Shown here one piece after another: positions 45,666-55,301 of a stretch of DNA of 64,000 nucleotides (position 1 is the stretch's first letter; every line of letters starts with the position of its first letter). The stretch comes from Loktanella sp. PT4BL (GTDB lineage Bacteria > Pseudomonadota > Alphaproteobacteria > Rhodobacterales > Rhodobacteraceae). Below the pieces are notes generated by a model. It saw only the letters and a list, made by a program, of their open reading frames with translations, made no database searches and was not told the DNA's origin. The stretch covers positions 682,001 through 746,000 of the forward strand of contig NZ_QJJL01000001.1 of assembly GCF_003201935.1 (NCBI RefSeq). Reading direction: 5' to 3'. Both the position numbers and the translations under genes were made by a program.

Positions 45666-46295
45666 ATGGACATGGAAAATCAGGCGATAGAGCAGCTTTT
45701 TACCCGCGCGGACGAGGCCTATGTGTTTGCCCGCTGGGGGCGGCCGATCGTGCCGGTGGTGTTCGGGGTCGATGATGCCACACTGGCGGTTTTCAAAGGC
45801 GCGATCGAGGCTGTGGTGACACTGGCGTCGCATCAGATGGCCGAGACGGATATGGAATTGGGTGCGAACCTGATGGTGTTTTTCTGTCATGATTGGGACG
45901 AGATGACCGAGGTGCCGCATCTGGACAAATTGGTGCCTGATCTTGCGCCGTTGGTAGGACGTTTGAAGCAGGCCGACGCCAATCAATACCGGATTTTCCG
46001 GTTTGATGAGGCGGGCGCGATACGGGCGGCCTTTGTGTTTCTGCGCATGGACGATCATCTGGCGGCGGTGCCTGCGGATACGTTGGCGCTAAGCCAGGCA
46101 GTGCAGACGATACTGTTGTGGTCGGATACGGCATTTGACGAGATACCGCCTTTGGCGATGATTGGGGATAAGGCGATGTTGCGTCCTGAAATCGCGGATG
46201 TGATCCGTGCGGCCTATGATCCGGTCATGCCAGCAATGGCGCGCGATGCCAGCCATGCTTTGCGGATCGCGGCGCGGGTGCAAAAGGCATCATGA
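45666..46295 (+). CDS. Conserved-looking protein of unknown function, ruvB-ybgC interval
   Basis: A 209-aa acidic soluble protein that I cannot assign. Visible features are an N-terminal AYVFARWGRPIVPVVFGVDDATL, LMVFFCHDWDEMTEV near residue 74, YRIFRFDEAGAIRAAFVFLRMDD near 116, and a helical C-terminal half. No signal peptide, transmembrane segment or known motif. It overlaps ybgC by 4 bp (ATGA) and follows ruvB by 29 bp, so it is translated within the ruv-tol run. A role in recombination or the Tol system is guesswork. Confidence 0.8.
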   Translation: MDMENQAIEQLFTRADEAYVFARWGRPIVPVVFGVDDATLAVFKGAIEAVVTLASHQMAETDMELGANLMVFFCHDWDEMTEVPHLDKLVPDLAPLVGRLKQADANQYRIFRFDEAGAIRAAFVFLRMDDHLAAVPADTLALSQAVQTILLWSDTAFDEIPPLAMIGDKAMLRPEIADVIRAAYDPVMPAMARDASHALRIAARVQKAS

Positions 46296-46678
46296 CGCAT
46301 CAATTTCCTATCCGCGTCTATTACGAAGACACCGATCTGGCGGGCATTGTCTATTATGCAAATTACCTGAAATTCATCGAACGCGCGCGCAGTGAATGGG
46401 TGCGCGAGTTGGGTGTCGATCAGGTGCAGATGAAGGCAGACGGGCTGGTGTTCGCTGTCCGCCGGGTCGAGGCCGATTATCTGCTGCCGGCGAAATATGA
46501 TGATGAACTTGTGGTGCACACGACCATGCAGCCGGGATCGGGTGCGCGTCTGGTTGTTAAGCAAGACGTCATGCGCGGTGATGTCGTACTGTTTTCCGCG
46601 ATCGTCACCATCATTTGTATGACTGTTGAGGGTGCTGTTGCCCGTCTTCCGGCAGTGATCCGCCGGTTTGTGCATTAA
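46292..46678 (+). CDS. ybgC: Tol-Pal associated acyl-CoA thioesterase YbgC
   Basis: A 128-aa hotdog-fold thioesterase. The 4-hydroxybenzoyl-CoA type active site is YYEDTDLAGIVYYANYLKFIERARSEW near residues 9-35 with the catalytic Asp. The YbgC group usually opens the tol operon, and here it precedes tolQ by 113 bp. Its ATG overlaps the unknown gene. Confidence 0.94.
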   Translation: MTHQFPIRVYYEDTDLAGIVYYANYLKFIERARSEWVRELGVDQVQMKADGLVFAVRRVEADYLLPAKYDDELVVHTTMQPGSGARLVVKQDVMRGDVVLFSAIVTIICMTVEGAVARLPAVIRRFVH

Positions 46679-46791
46679 AAACCGCTCGATTTCGCGAAAG
46701 TGATGCGGGATTGGTTGGATTTCTGTAAGTTGATGCGATACGTTGAGGCGTAATCAGAACCCAAAATCGGGCCTACAGGCAGAGCAGGCAT

Positions 46792-47466
46792 ATGGAAGCA
46801 GCACACGAATTCACCATGTGGGCGTTATTCGCGCGCGCCACAATTACTGTTAAAATCGTCATGATCATGTTGGTCCTGGCATCCGTGTGGTGCTGGGCCG
46901 TGATTATCGACAAGATCATCCAATATCGCAAAGCGCGCGCCGAGGCTGAGGTGTTTGACCGTGCATTCTGGTCGGGTGAGCCGCTGGACGGATTGTTCGA
47001 GCAGATCGGGGCTGACCCCGAGGGGGCATCGGAAAAGATATTTGCCGCAGGTATGCTGGAATGGCGCAGATCGCACAGGCAGGATGGCGGATTGATTGCG
47101 GGTGCGACCGCGCGGATTGACCGCTCGATGGATGTGGCGATCGTGAAAGAGGCGGCGCGTTTGCAAAAGGGCCTCCCAATTCTGGCGACCGTAGGCTCCA
47201 CCGCTCCGTTTGTGGGGCTGTTTGGGACCGTCTGGGGCATCATGAATGCCTTTATCGAGATCGCCGAGGCGCAGACCACCAATCTGGCTGTTGTCGCACC
47301 GGGCATCGCCGAGGCTTTGTTGGCGACCGGTCTTGGCCTTCTGGCCGCGATCCCGGCCGTCATTTATTACAACAAGCTTTCATCGGATAGTGACCAGATC
47401 GTCAGCGGCTATGAGGCCTTTGCCGATGAATTCGCCACGATCCTGAGCCGCCAGTTGGACAGCTAA
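46792..47466 (+). CDS. tolQ: Tol-Pal system proton-channel protein TolQ
   Basis: A 224-aa inner-membrane protein that with TolR harvests proton-motive force. Three helices are visible: residues 18-43 (ITVKIVMIMLVLASVWCWAVII), near 133-155 (ILATVGSTAPFVGLFGTVWGIM) and near 170-195 (VVAPGIAEALLATGLGLLAAIPAVIYY). The GLFGTVWGI segment is the MotA/TolQ/ExbB signature. It lies one base before tolR. Confidence 0.95.
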   Translation: MEAAHEFTMWALFARATITVKIVMIMLVLASVWCWAVIIDKIIQYRKARAEAEVFDRAFWSGEPLDGLFEQIGADPEGASEKIFAAGMLEWRRSHRQDGGLIAGATARIDRSMDVAIVKEAARLQKGLPILATVGSTAPFVGLFGTVWGIMNAFIEIAEAQTTNLAVVAPGIAEALLATGLGLLAAIPAVIYYNKLSSDSDQIVSGYEAFADEFATILSRQLDS

Positions 47467-47467
47467 G

Positions 47468-47944
47468 ATGAGCGCGGGGGTCATGAAATCAGGCGATGAC
47501 GGAGGCAGACGCCGCCGTCGCCGCTCGCGGCGCGGACAGCCGATGTCCGAGATCAACGTCACACCCTTTGTCGATGTGATGATGGTGTTGTTGATCATCT
47601 TCATGGTGGCCGCACCGCTTTCGGTTGTCGGCATTCCGGTGGAACTGCCCCAGACGTCGGCGACTGCTTTGCCGGGTGATGAAGAAGAGCCGTTGACGGT
47701 GACAATCACCAATGATGGCCGCGTATTGATTCAGGAAACCGATACCACCGAGGCCGAACTGGTCGCCCGTTTGCAGGCCATTGCCGCAGAGCGCAGCAGC
47801 GACAAGATCTTCTTGCGCGCAGATGGCCGCAACGATTGGAACCGTGTGGCCGAGGTGATGGGCCTGTTGAACGCTGGCGGGTTCTCGGACATTGGTCTTG
47901 TGACCGATATCGCGCCGCCCGCCACAGGCGGCTCTGACGGGTAA
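47468..47944 (+). CDS. tolR: Tol-Pal system protein TolR
   Basis: A 158-aa inner-membrane stator partner of TolQ. A basic N-terminal tail (RRRRRSRRGQ) precedes MSEINVTPFVDVMMVLLIIFMV, with the conserved Asp of the single helix that accepts protons, followed by a periplasmic domain. The start is ATG 47468; an ATG six codons on is also plausible. It lies between tolQ and tolA. Confidence 0.95.
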   Translation: MSAGVMKSGDDGGRRRRRRSRRGQPMSEINVTPFVDVMMVLLIIFMVAAPLSVVGIPVELPQTSATALPGDEEEPLTVTITNDGRVLIQETDTTEAELVARLQAIAAERSSDKIFLRADGRNDWNRVAEVMGLLNAGGFSDIGLVTDIAPPATGGSDG

Positions 47945-47947
47945 ATC

Positions 47948-49066
47948 ATGACAACGCCGGGCACCATCATTTCGGGGATTGGCCATGTCGGGCTGATCGG
48001 CTGGCTGATTGTCGGCTGGGGGATGTCGTCTGAACCGTTGCAGATACAGACGATGGATGTCTCGCTGGTGTCCGGTGATCAATTTGAACAGATGCGTGCC
48101 CGCACGACGCCCCAGCCAGGGTTGGCTGATCCGGCGGCCCCCGTTCCGCCGGTGATCGAAGAGACCCCGCCGCCGCAGCCTGCAGAAGAAGCGACTGTTG
48201 AACCTGCCCCGCCGCCTGCGCCGATCGAGCCGCCCGCGGCAGAAGCGCCGCCGCCACCCCCTCCGCCTGCTCCGCCGCAGGCCGAAGTTGTGGATGCGCC
48301 ACCCGCAGAGCCTGCGCCGCCCGTCACTCCGCCACCGACACCGGATGTACAGGTGAGTGAGACCCCGACGCCACCACAGGCACCGACAGTCGCCTCGACT
48401 ATTTCCGCGCCCCCTCCGCCTGATGCACGGGTGGATGATGTGGTGCGCGAAGAGGTTGTGCCGGACAACAGCGCCGAGGCCGAGGTTGTGGCCGAAGAGC
48501 AAGAGGCCACTGCACCTGAAGAGACGACAACGGCGATCGTGATCGAGGATCTGGCTCCGACCACATCTATCCGCCCGTCAACGCGTCCCAGCCGCCCTGC
48601 GCCACCGCAACAGACGGCAGCGGCGCAACAGGAGCCTGCCCCAACCCAACCGACGCAGACGGAACCTGCCGTGCGCGAAGATGACGTCGCAGATGCTTTG
48701 GCCGCAGCTTTGGCAAGTGCTGCTGATGCCCCTGCCATTGCAGCCGGTCCGCCGATGACTGGGTCCGAGCGTGACAGCTTCCGCCTGTCGGTGAACCGCT
48801 GCTGGAACGTTGATCCTGGATCGGTTGCGGCACGTGTAACAGTTGAGGTGGGCTTTAGCCTTGATCGCGAGGGCCGCGTAATCGGCAACGAAGTCCGCCT
48901 TATGTCATCTGACGGTGACCAGAGCGCCACCAACACCGCATTTGAGGCCGCGCGCCGCGCGATCCTGCGGTGTCAATCCGGGGGCTATCAGCTTCCCGCC
49001 GACAAATACGACCAATGGCAGGACGTTGTGATCACCTTTGATCCAAGCGGGATGCGGTTGCGATAG
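47948..49066 (+). CDS. tolA: Cell-envelope integrity protein TolA
   Basis: A 372-aa protein linking the TolQR motor to Pal in the outer membrane. An N-terminal helix (GTIISGIGHVGLIGWLIVGWGM) is followed by a long low-complexity Pro/Glu/Ala stretch (about residues 50-260, with runs such as APPPPPPPAPPQAE) replacing the helical domain II of E. coli TolA, and a globular C-terminal TonB/TolA-like domain (about 275-372) with RCWNVDPGSVAARVTVEVGFSL. It follows tolR by 3 bp. Confidence 0.9.
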   Translation: MTTPGTIISGIGHVGLIGWLIVGWGMSSEPLQIQTMDVSLVSGDQFEQMRARTTPQPGLADPAAPVPPVIEETPPPQPAEEATVEPAPPPAPIEPPAAEAPPPPPPPAPPQAEVVDAPPAEPAPPVTPPPTPDVQVSETPTPPQAPTVASTISAPPPPDARVDDVVREEVVPDNSAEAEVVAEEQEATAPEETTTAIVIEDLAPTTSIRPSTRPSRPAPPQQTAAAQQEPAPTQPTQTEPAVREDDVADALAAALASAADAPAIAAGPPMTGSERDSFRLSVNRCWNVDPGSVAARVTVEVGFSLDREGRVIGNEVRLMSSDGDQSATNTAFEAARRAILRCQSGGYQLPADKYDQWQDVVITFDPSGMRLR

Positions 49067-49171
49067 GCAAAGACACGCGTAGGTGAGGTGAAATGGTTTT
49101 TTCCCCCTGCCATAATGAGGAAAGACAGTGCAGATTCGGGCAGGGTTCCGGTGAGGCAGAGTGAGGCAAAA

Positions 49172-50488
49172 ATGATAAAACGACTTTTGACAGTTTTGAT
49201 GGCCTTGATGCTGGCAGGGCCGGTGATGGCGCAAAGCGGCCCCTTGCGGCTGACCATCACGGATGGTGTGATTGAGCCAATCACCTTTGCCGTGCCAAGT
49301 TTTGAGGCCGAAACACCTGCCGCACAGCAAGCGGCCTCGGATATTTCACGCCTTGTGGTGCAGGACCTCGCGGGCACCGGCCTTTTCCGAGAAGTGCCCG
49401 CCACGGCCTTTATTTCGCAGATCAGTTCCTTTGTGCAGCCTGTCGCCTTTGCAGACTGGCGCGCGATCAACGCGCAGGCCCTGATTGTCGGGGCGGTTAC
49501 GGTGAACGGGGATCAGCTCACAGTGAAATTCCGTCTGTATGACGTCTTCTCTGGCCAAGAGCTGGGGCAGGGTCTGCAATTTGCGGGCACCACTGCCGGA
49601 TGGCGGCGCATGGGGCACAAGGTTGCGGATGCGGTCTATAGCCGGATTACCGGCGAGGGCGGTTATTTTGACAGCCGCGTTGTGTTTGTCTCTGAGACTG
49701 GACCCAAGGATAACCGTCAAAAGCGCCTTGCGATCATGGATTTTGATGGCGCGAACGTACAGTTCCTGACAGACAGCAGCAGCATTGTGCTTGCCCCCCG
49801 CTTTTCCCCCAGTGGCGACCGCGTGCTTTACACCAGTTTCGAAAGCGGATTTCCGCGGATCAACGTGTTGAACGTGGCCAACGTGGACCGCCAGCAGTTA
49901 CAGACGGCCCCCGGAGAGATGGCCTTTAGCCCGCGCTTTTCCCGCGATGGGCGGCAGGTGATTTATAGTCTTTCGAATGGCGGCAATACCGACATCTACC
50001 GCACCGATCTGGCAACCGGCCAGCATGTGCGCCTGACCTCGGCGCCTTCCATCGAAACCGCGCCAAGCCTGTCACCGGATGGTAGCCAGATTGTTTTCGA
50101 AAGCGACCGTTCCGGCAACCAGCAGCTTTACATCATGTCCGCCAATGGCGGTGAGGCGCGGCGCATTTCCTTTGGCGAGGGGCGCTATGGCACGCCTGTC
50201 TGGTCGCCGCGCGGTGATCTTGTGGCCTTTACCAAACAAAACGCTGGGCGGTTCCATATCGGCGTGATGCGCACTGATGGCTCGGAAGAGCGTTTGCTCA
50301 CCTCGTCATTCCTTGATGAAGGGCCGACGTGGTCGCCCAACGGTCGCGTCATCATGTTCAGCCGAGAAACCCAAGGGGCGGCCGGGACCTCATCAATGTA
50401 TTCGGTTGATATTTCGGGTCGCAACCTCAAGGCCGTGCCTTTGCCAAGCGGCGCGTCCGATCCTTCATGGGGCCCGTTGCAGCCGTAA
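49172..50488 (+). CDS. tolB: Tol-Pal system periplasmic protein TolB
   Basis: A 438-aa periplasmic protein. The signal peptide [20 protein letters not shown] ends near residue 20; an N-terminal alpha/beta domain follows, then a six-bladed beta-propeller with repeated SPDG-type blades ([54 protein letters not shown]). ATG 49172 has GTGAGGC upstream and gives the signal peptide directly, so I reject the 28-codon upstream extension. It sits 105 bp after tolA and 79 bp before pal. Confidence 0.95.
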   Translation: MIKRLLTVLMALMLAGPVMAQSGPLRLTITDGVIEPITFAVPSFEAETPAAQQAASDISRLVVQDLAGTGLFREVPATAFISQISSFVQPVAFADWRAINAQALIVGAVTVNGDQLTVKFRLYDVFSGQELGQGLQFAGTTAGWRRMGHKVADAVYSRITGEGGYFDSRVVFVSETGPKDNRQKRLAIMDFDGANVQFLTDSSSIVLAPRFSPSGDRVLYTSFESGFPRINVLNVANVDRQQLQTAPGEMAFSPRFSRDGRQVIYSLSNGGNTDIYRTDLATGQHVRLTSAPSIETAPSLSPDGSQIVFESDRSGNQQLYIMSANGGEARRISFGEGRYGTPVWSPRGDLVAFTKQNAGRFHIGVMRTDGSEERLLTSSFLDEGPTWSPNGRVIMFSRETQGAAGTSSMYSVDISGRNLKAVPLPSGASDPSWGPLQP

Positions 50489-50567
50489 CGATGTGTGATT
50501 CCCTAATGGTGAAAGCCATGCTAGAGTAAGAAAAAAACCGAGCAGTTATGAAACAGGATGAAACCCT

Positions 50568-51095
50568 ATGACACTTTTTAAGACAACGGCGGTTGTGCTC
50601 TTGGTGCTGGCAACAGCAGCATGTACGAACCCTGATCGCTTTGGCGCTGGCCGCGATGGCGGCGCCGGTGCCGGCGCGAATGCAGGTATGGGCGTCGGTA
50701 TGGCCGGATCGGCAAGCGACCCGACAAGCCCGCTCTTCTTTAACCAGACCATCGGTGATCGTGTTCTGTTTGCAGTGGATTCATCCACGATCACGCCCGC
50801 AGGCCAGACCATTCTTGACGGGCAGGCGCAGTGGTTGCTGACGAACGCAGATTACCGCGCGGTAATCGAAGGCCACGCCGATGAACAGGGTACACGTGAA
50901 TACAACCTCGCGCTGGGCCAGCGCCGTGCAAATGCGGTGCGTGAATACCTTGTCTCGCGTGGTGTTCCATCGAGCCGTTTGCAAGTGACAAGCTTTGGCA
51001 AGGAACGCCCGATTGCGATTTGTTCAGAGGAAAGCTGCTATGCGCAGAACCGTCGCGCCGTCACCGTTCTGTCGTTCTCTGCGATGACAAGCTGA
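50568..51095 (+). CDS. pal: Peptidoglycan-associated outer-membrane lipoprotein Pal
   Basis: A 175-aa lipoprotein. The signal peptide ends at lipobox TAAC (Cys19, ATAACTNPD), with a Gly/Ala-rich linker, then an OmpA-like peptidoglycan-binding domain (residues about 65-170) with EGHADEQGTREYNLALGQRRANAVREYLVSRG and the C-terminal SCYAQNRRAV. It connects the outer membrane to the cell wall and to TolB. Confidence 0.96.
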   Translation: MTLFKTTAVVLLVLATAACTNPDRFGAGRDGGAGAGANAGMGVGMAGSASDPTSPLFFNQTIGDRVLFAVDSSTITPAGQTILDGQAQWLLTNADYRAVIEGHADEQGTREYNLALGQRRANAVREYLVSRGVPSSRLQVTSFGKERPIAICSEESCYAQNRRAVTVLSFSAMTS

Positions 51096-51117
51096 TCAAG
51101 ACCTGAAGGAAGCCCAT

Positions 51118-51930
51118 ATGTTGTACCGTCTTGCTGTTGTCTGCGCTTTGCTGATCTCGCCGCTTCCTGCCGTTGCGCAGCAAGAAACCTTGGCGGATAT
51201 CAGGCAACAGTTGACGGTGCTTTTCGTTGATGTGCAGCGTCTGAAACGTGAATTGTCGACGACAGGCGGGCTTGGTGCAGGCGTTGCGGGCAATACACCG
51301 CTTGATCGTCTGAACGCGATCGAGGCGGAGTTGCAGCGCCTGACGTCGAACACCGAACAGCTCGAATTCCGTGTGAACAGCATTACTGCCGATGCGAATA
51401 ATCGTATCGGTGATCTGAACTTCCGCCTTTGTGAGCTCGAGCCGGGCTGTGATATCGGCCAGCTGGACGATACGCCTTTGGGCGGCATTGAAGTGCCGGG
51501 TGCTGTTGCGCCGGTAACGAACCAGAACACAGGCGGGCCAGCCTTGGCGATTGGTGAACAAAGCGACATCGAGCGGGCCCAGGAGGCGCTCGCTGCGGGT
51601 GACTTTCGCAGCGCCCTTGACCAGCTTGAGACCTTTGTCGCGACCTACCCGGGTAGTCCGCTGACCTCTGATGCGAATTATCTGCGCGGCGAGGCTTTGG
51701 AAGGTTTGGGTGAAATGACAAATGCGGCGCGTGCTTATCTTGATGCCTTCTCCGGCAACCCGACAGGACCAAAGGCGCCGGATGCCTTGTTCAAACTGGG
51801 CTCTTCGCTTGGCAAGATCGGTCAGACACAAGATGCCTGCCTGACACTTGCCGAAGTCAACGTCCGTTTCCCCGGCAACGCGACCGTGCTTGACGCCCAG
51901 ATGGAAATGCAAGCCTTGGGATGCCAGTAA
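51118..51930 (+). CDS. cpoB: Tol-Pal system coordinator CpoB (YbgF)
   Basis: A 270-aa periplasmic protein. The signal peptide ends near residue 21 (PAVAQ). A trimerising coiled coil (about 25-100; QLTVLFVDVQRLKREL, AIEAELQRLTSNTEQLEFRVN) is followed by TPR-like repeats (about 150-265; RAQEALAAGDFRSALDQLETFVATYPGSPL). CpoB coordinates the Tol machine with peptidoglycan synthesis. The next gene, tilS, overlaps it by 10 bp. Confidence 0.93.
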   Translation: MLYRLAVVCALLISPLPAVAQQETLADIRQQLTVLFVDVQRLKRELSTTGGLGAGVAGNTPLDRLNAIEAELQRLTSNTEQLEFRVNSITADANNRIGDLNFRLCELEPGCDIGQLDDTPLGGIEVPGAVAPVTNQNTGGPALAIGEQSDIERAQEALAAGDFRSALDQLETFVATYPGSPLTSDANYLRGEALEGLGEMTNAARAYLDAFSGNPTGPKAPDALFKLGSSLGKIGQTQDACLTLAEVNVRFPGNATVLDAQMEMQALGCQ

Positions 51931-53195
51931 ACCGGCCGTTGGACAGTGTAGAGGCGCGGTTCCAGACTGCAATCGCGGCTTCAGGCAAATCTGACCAAGC
52001 TATTGGCCTTGCTGTTTCGGGCGGTGGCGATTCCATTGCATTGATGCAGTTGGCCGCGCGGTTTCGTCCAGCAGGTAAGCTTTTCGCGATTTCGATTGAT
52101 CATGGTCTCCGCCCCGAAGCGAAAGACGAGATCGCCTTGGTGGCCGTACAGGCCATGACCCTTGGCATTGATCATGCGGTCGTCAATTGGACATGGGCCG
52201 GCAAAGGCAATCTACAGGCCGCCGCCCGCGAGGGGCGCTGGGCCGCCGTGCGTGACTGGGCCCTGATGCATGATCTGCGCACGGTCTGGTTCGGTCATAC
52301 CGAGGATGATCAGGTTGAGACGCTCCTGATGCGGTTGGCTCGGGGCTCTGGCATTGATGGTCTCACTGCGATGTATCCGATGACGCAGCGTGACGGTCTG
52401 CAAGTGTTCCGTCCGCTTTTGGGCCTGTCGCGGGCCGATCTTCGCGCGTGGTTGACGCAACAGAAGATCACATGGGCCGAAGACCCCAGCAACGAAGACC
52501 CACGATTTGACCGCGTGCGCGCGCGCCAGATGTTCGCACAGCTGGAAACCTTGGGCATGACACGCAAACGGTTGCTGCAAACCGTCGACCACATGCAGGC
52601 GGCACATTTGTCATTGCAAGAGGCTGCGCTCGGCTTTGCCAAGCTGCATGTGCGGCAAGATGCAGGTGATCTTATCCTGGCACCTGCCGCACTTGATCTT
52701 GGCAAGGCCGATGCACCACGTCGTGTCATGGCTGCTGCGTTTGCTTGGGTGGGCAGCCGCAACTACCGGCCGCGTTTTGAGCAATTACTGGAAACGGTCG
52801 CGCAGGCGCGCAAGGGCGCTACGATTACCTTGGGCGGTTGCATCATGACACCTTGTGAAGCGGGCGCAGTCCGCCTGATGCGTGAGGCGGCGGCGACTAC
52901 TTCCGCTGTGCGCTTGCAATCGGATGCAGGACGACCCTTGGGTGTATTTTGGGATAAACGCTGGTTCCTTGAGGGGCCTGTGCACGATGATTTGACCTTC
53001 AAGGCGCTGGGCTCAGGGGTCAAGGAGTGCCCCGATTGGCGCGATGCTGGCGTCCCGCGCGCGTCTCTGATGGCCTCGCCTTCGGTCTGGCAGGGGGGGC
53101 GTTTGATCGCGGCACCTTTGGCCGGTTTATCGAACGAATGGTCTGCGCGGATTGTCGCGGATTTCCATACATCGGCGTTTGCCATTGAAGATTGA
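51921..53195 (+). CDS. tilS: tRNA(Ile)-lysidine synthetase
   Basis: A 424-aa cytoplasmic enzyme that adds lysine to C34 of the tRNA-Ile2 anticodon, changing its decoding from Met to Ile codons. The ATP pyrophosphatase PP-loop SGGGDS is near residue 33, followed by ISIDHGLRPEAKDE and FGHTEDDQVETLLMRLARGSGIDGL. It is essential in most bacteria. The start overlaps cpoB by 10 bp; ftsH follows after 79 bp. Confidence 0.94.
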   Translation: MPVNRPLDSVEARFQTAIAASGKSDQAIGLAVSGGGDSIALMQLAARFRPAGKLFAISIDHGLRPEAKDEIALVAVQAMTLGIDHAVVNWTWAGKGNLQAAAREGRWAAVRDWALMHDLRTVWFGHTEDDQVETLLMRLARGSGIDGLTAMYPMTQRDGLQVFRPLLGLSRADLRAWLTQQKITWAEDPSNEDPRFDRVRARQMFAQLETLGMTRKRLLQTVDHMQAAHLSLQEAALGFAKLHVRQDAGDLILAPAALDLGKADAPRRVMAAAFAWVGSRNYRPRFEQLLETVAQARKGATITLGGCIMTPCEAGAVRLMREAAATTSAVRLQSDAGRPLGVFWDKRWFLEGPVHDDLTFKALGSGVKECPDWRDAGVPRASLMASPSVWQGGRLIAAPLAGLSNEWSARIVADFHTSAFAIED

Positions 53196-53274
53196 GGTTT
53201 AACCTCTATTTTAGTTGAAACGCTTGTGCGGCGACTCTGTCGTCCCACTTCCCCATTTCAAAGGAGTTTCCCCC

Positions 53275-55194
53275 TTGGGCAACGCGCGTAACATGGTCTT
53301 TTGGGTCGTCCTGTTCCTTATGGTTCTGGCCCTGTTCAATCTCTTCAGCAGTCCGCAGGGCGCCACGAATAGTGAGACGCGCAGCTACTCTGCTTTTGTC
53401 GAAGCCGTCGAAGGTGGCAGCGTAACAAGCGCCGTCATTGATGGTGAGAATATCCGCTTCACCGAAGCAGGTCGCAGCTTTACAACGATCCGCCCGCAAG
53501 ATGCTGAAGTCACGCAGCTTTTGCTGGCCGCTGGCGTGCCGGTTGAAGCCCGCAGCCAGGAAACATCGGTATTCCAGTCATTCCTGCTCAGCCTGCTTCC
53601 CTTCCTGCTTTTGATCGGTGTTTGGATCTATTTCATGAACCGGATGCAGGGCGGCGGCAAAGGTGGTGCGATGGGCTTTGGCAAATCGCGGGCAAAGCTG
53701 CTCACCGAAAAACACGGGCGCGTCACGTTTGATGATGTCGCGGGCATTGACGAAGCCAAAGAAGAGCTTGAAGAGATCGTCGAATTTTTGCGGAACCCGC
53801 AAAAATTCTCGCGTCTTGGTGGTAAAATTCCCAAAGGTGCGCTTCTTGTCGGCCCTCCGGGGACAGGTAAAACGCTGCTTGCGCGCGCAATCGCGGGCGA
53901 GGCAGGTGTGCCATTCTTTACGATCTCAGGTTCTGACTTTGTCGAAATGTTTGTTGGTGTGGGTGCATCCCGCGTCCGCGATATGTTCGAGCAGGCCAAG
54001 AAAAACGCGCCTTGTATCGTGTTCATCGACGAGATTGACGCAGTTGGCCGTGCACGTGGTGTCGGCATCGGTGGCGGCAACGACGAGCGCGAGCAGACAC
54101 TGAACCAGCTTCTGGTCGAGATGGACGGTTTTGAAGCCAACGAAGGCGTCATTATTGTTGCGGCGACAAACCGTCGCGACGTGCTTGACCCCGCGCTGTT
54201 GCGTCCGGGCCGTTTTGACCGTCAGGTCACGGTACCTAACCCCGATATCAAAGGTCGCGAAAAGATTTTGGGCGTGCATGCGCGTAAAATCCCGCTGGGC
54301 CCTGATGTGGATCTGCGCATCATCGCGCGCGGTTCTCCGGGTTTCTCCGGTGCCGATTTGGCGAACCTTGTGAACGAAGCTGCCCTGATGGCAGCGCGCG
54401 TGGGACGCCGTTTTGTGACGATGGTCGACTTCGAAAGCGCCAAGGATAAAGTCATGATGGGGGCCGAGCGCCGATCCATGGTGATGACTGCCGAGCAAAA
54501 GGAGATGACCGCCTATCACGAAGCAGGCCATGCGATTGTCGGGATCACGCTGCCGAAATGTGATCCGGTATATAAGGCCACCATCATTCCGCGCGGTGGT
54601 GCTTTGGGCATGGTGATGAGCCTGCCCGAGATGGACCGCCTGAACATGTTCCGTGATGAATGCCACCAGCGTCTGGCCATGACCATGGCAGGCAAGGCGG
54701 CGGAAACGATCAAATACGGTGCCGATCAGGTCAGCAACGGCCCTGCCGGTGATATCCAGCAGGCCAGCCAACTGGCCCGCGCCATGATCCTGCGGTGGGG
54801 CATGTCGGATAAGGTCGGCAACATCGACTATTCCGAGGCGCATGAAGGGTATTCCGGCAATACCGCTGGTCTATCGGTATCCGCCCACACCAAAGAGCTG
54901 ATCGAGGATGAGGTGCGCAGCTTTATCCAGGCCGGTTATGAGTTGGCGTATAAGATCATCACCGAAAAGAACGAAGAGTTCGAGCGTCTGGCGCAGGGGC
55001 TGTTGGAGTATGAAACGCTGACCGGTGACGAGATCAAGCGCGTGATGGCGGGTGAACCTCCACAGGCCGGCAACGATAGCGATGATACGCCGTCTGCTGG
55101 TGGGACCCCATCGGTCACGGCAATTCCGAAAACCAAGCCCAAGAAGCCGCGCGCTTCTGATGATGGCGGGATGGAACCGGAACCTTCTGCATAA
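53275..55194 (+). CDS. ftsH: ATP-dependent zinc metalloprotease FtsH
   Basis: A 639-aa inner-membrane AAA+ protease that degrades misfolded membrane proteins and short-lived regulators. Two helices flank a periplasmic domain (residues 7-25 and about 104-122); Walker A GPPGTGKT near residue 199, the second region of homology ending in [12 protein letters not shown], and the zinc site HEAGH near 422 are seen. The start is a TTG at 53275, giving [10 protein letters not shown], with AAGGAG eight bases upstream; the other upstream TTG lacks a site. The C-terminus is Pro/Lys-rich. It ends the tol-tilS-ftsH run. Confidence 0.96.
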   Translation: MGNARNMVFWVVLFLMVLALFNLFSSPQGATNSETRSYSAFVEAVEGGSVTSAVIDGENIRFTEAGRSFTTIRPQDAEVTQLLLAAGVPVEARSQETSVFQSFLLSLLPFLLLIGVWIYFMNRMQGGGKGGAMGFGKSRAKLLTEKHGRVTFDDVAGIDEAKEELEEIVEFLRNPQKFSRLGGKIPKGALLVGPPGTGKTLLARAIAGEAGVPFFTISGSDFVEMFVGVGASRVRDMFEQAKKNAPCIVFIDEIDAVGRARGVGIGGGNDEREQTLNQLLVEMDGFEANEGVIIVAATNRRDVLDPALLRPGRFDRQVTVPNPDIKGREKILGVHARKIPLGPDVDLRIIARGSPGFSGADLANLVNEAALMAARVGRRFVTMVDFESAKDKVMMGAERRSMVMTAEQKEMTAYHEAGHAIVGITLPKCDPVYKATIIPRGGALGMVMSLPEMDRLNMFRDECHQRLAMTMAGKAAETIKYGADQVSNGPAGDIQQASQLARAMILRWGMSDKVGNIDYSEAHEGYSGNTAGLSVSAHTKELIEDEVRSFIQAGYELAYKIITEKNEEFERLAQGLLEYETLTGDEIKRVMAGEPPQAGNDSDDTPSAGGTPSVTAIPKTKPKKPRASDDGGMEPEPSA

Positions 55195-55200
55195 GAACAA

Positions 55201-55229
55201 AACGCCGCTCTTTACAGAGCGGCGTTTTT
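55201..55229 (+). terminator. Terminator of ftsH
   Basis: AACGCCGCTCT and AGAGCGGCGTT pair perfectly around TTAC, followed by TTT, six bases after the ftsH stop codon. A strong rho-independent terminator closing the long plus-strand run. Confidence 0.93.
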
Positions 55230-55301
55230 CTTTGGTGCCTGCCAATTGAAGCCTTCATTTGTCTGCCGTAAGCATAGGCCAACGACAAAGAGGAGCGCAT
55301 T

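Noticed and set aside
46679-46791. Possible small RNA or tRNA between ybgC and tolQ
   Set aside because: No paired structure, T-run or tRNA consensus was seen; treated as a tolQ promoter region without identifiable boxes.
48180-48420. Possible tandem DNA repeat (CCGCC-rich)
   Set aside because: The periodicity comes from Pro codons in the tolA linker; units are irregular and not conserved at DNA level.
48079-48936. Gly/Ser/Ala-rich repeat-like frame on the minus strand
   Set aside because: This is the mirror of the Pro-rich linker of tolA and not a repeat protein.
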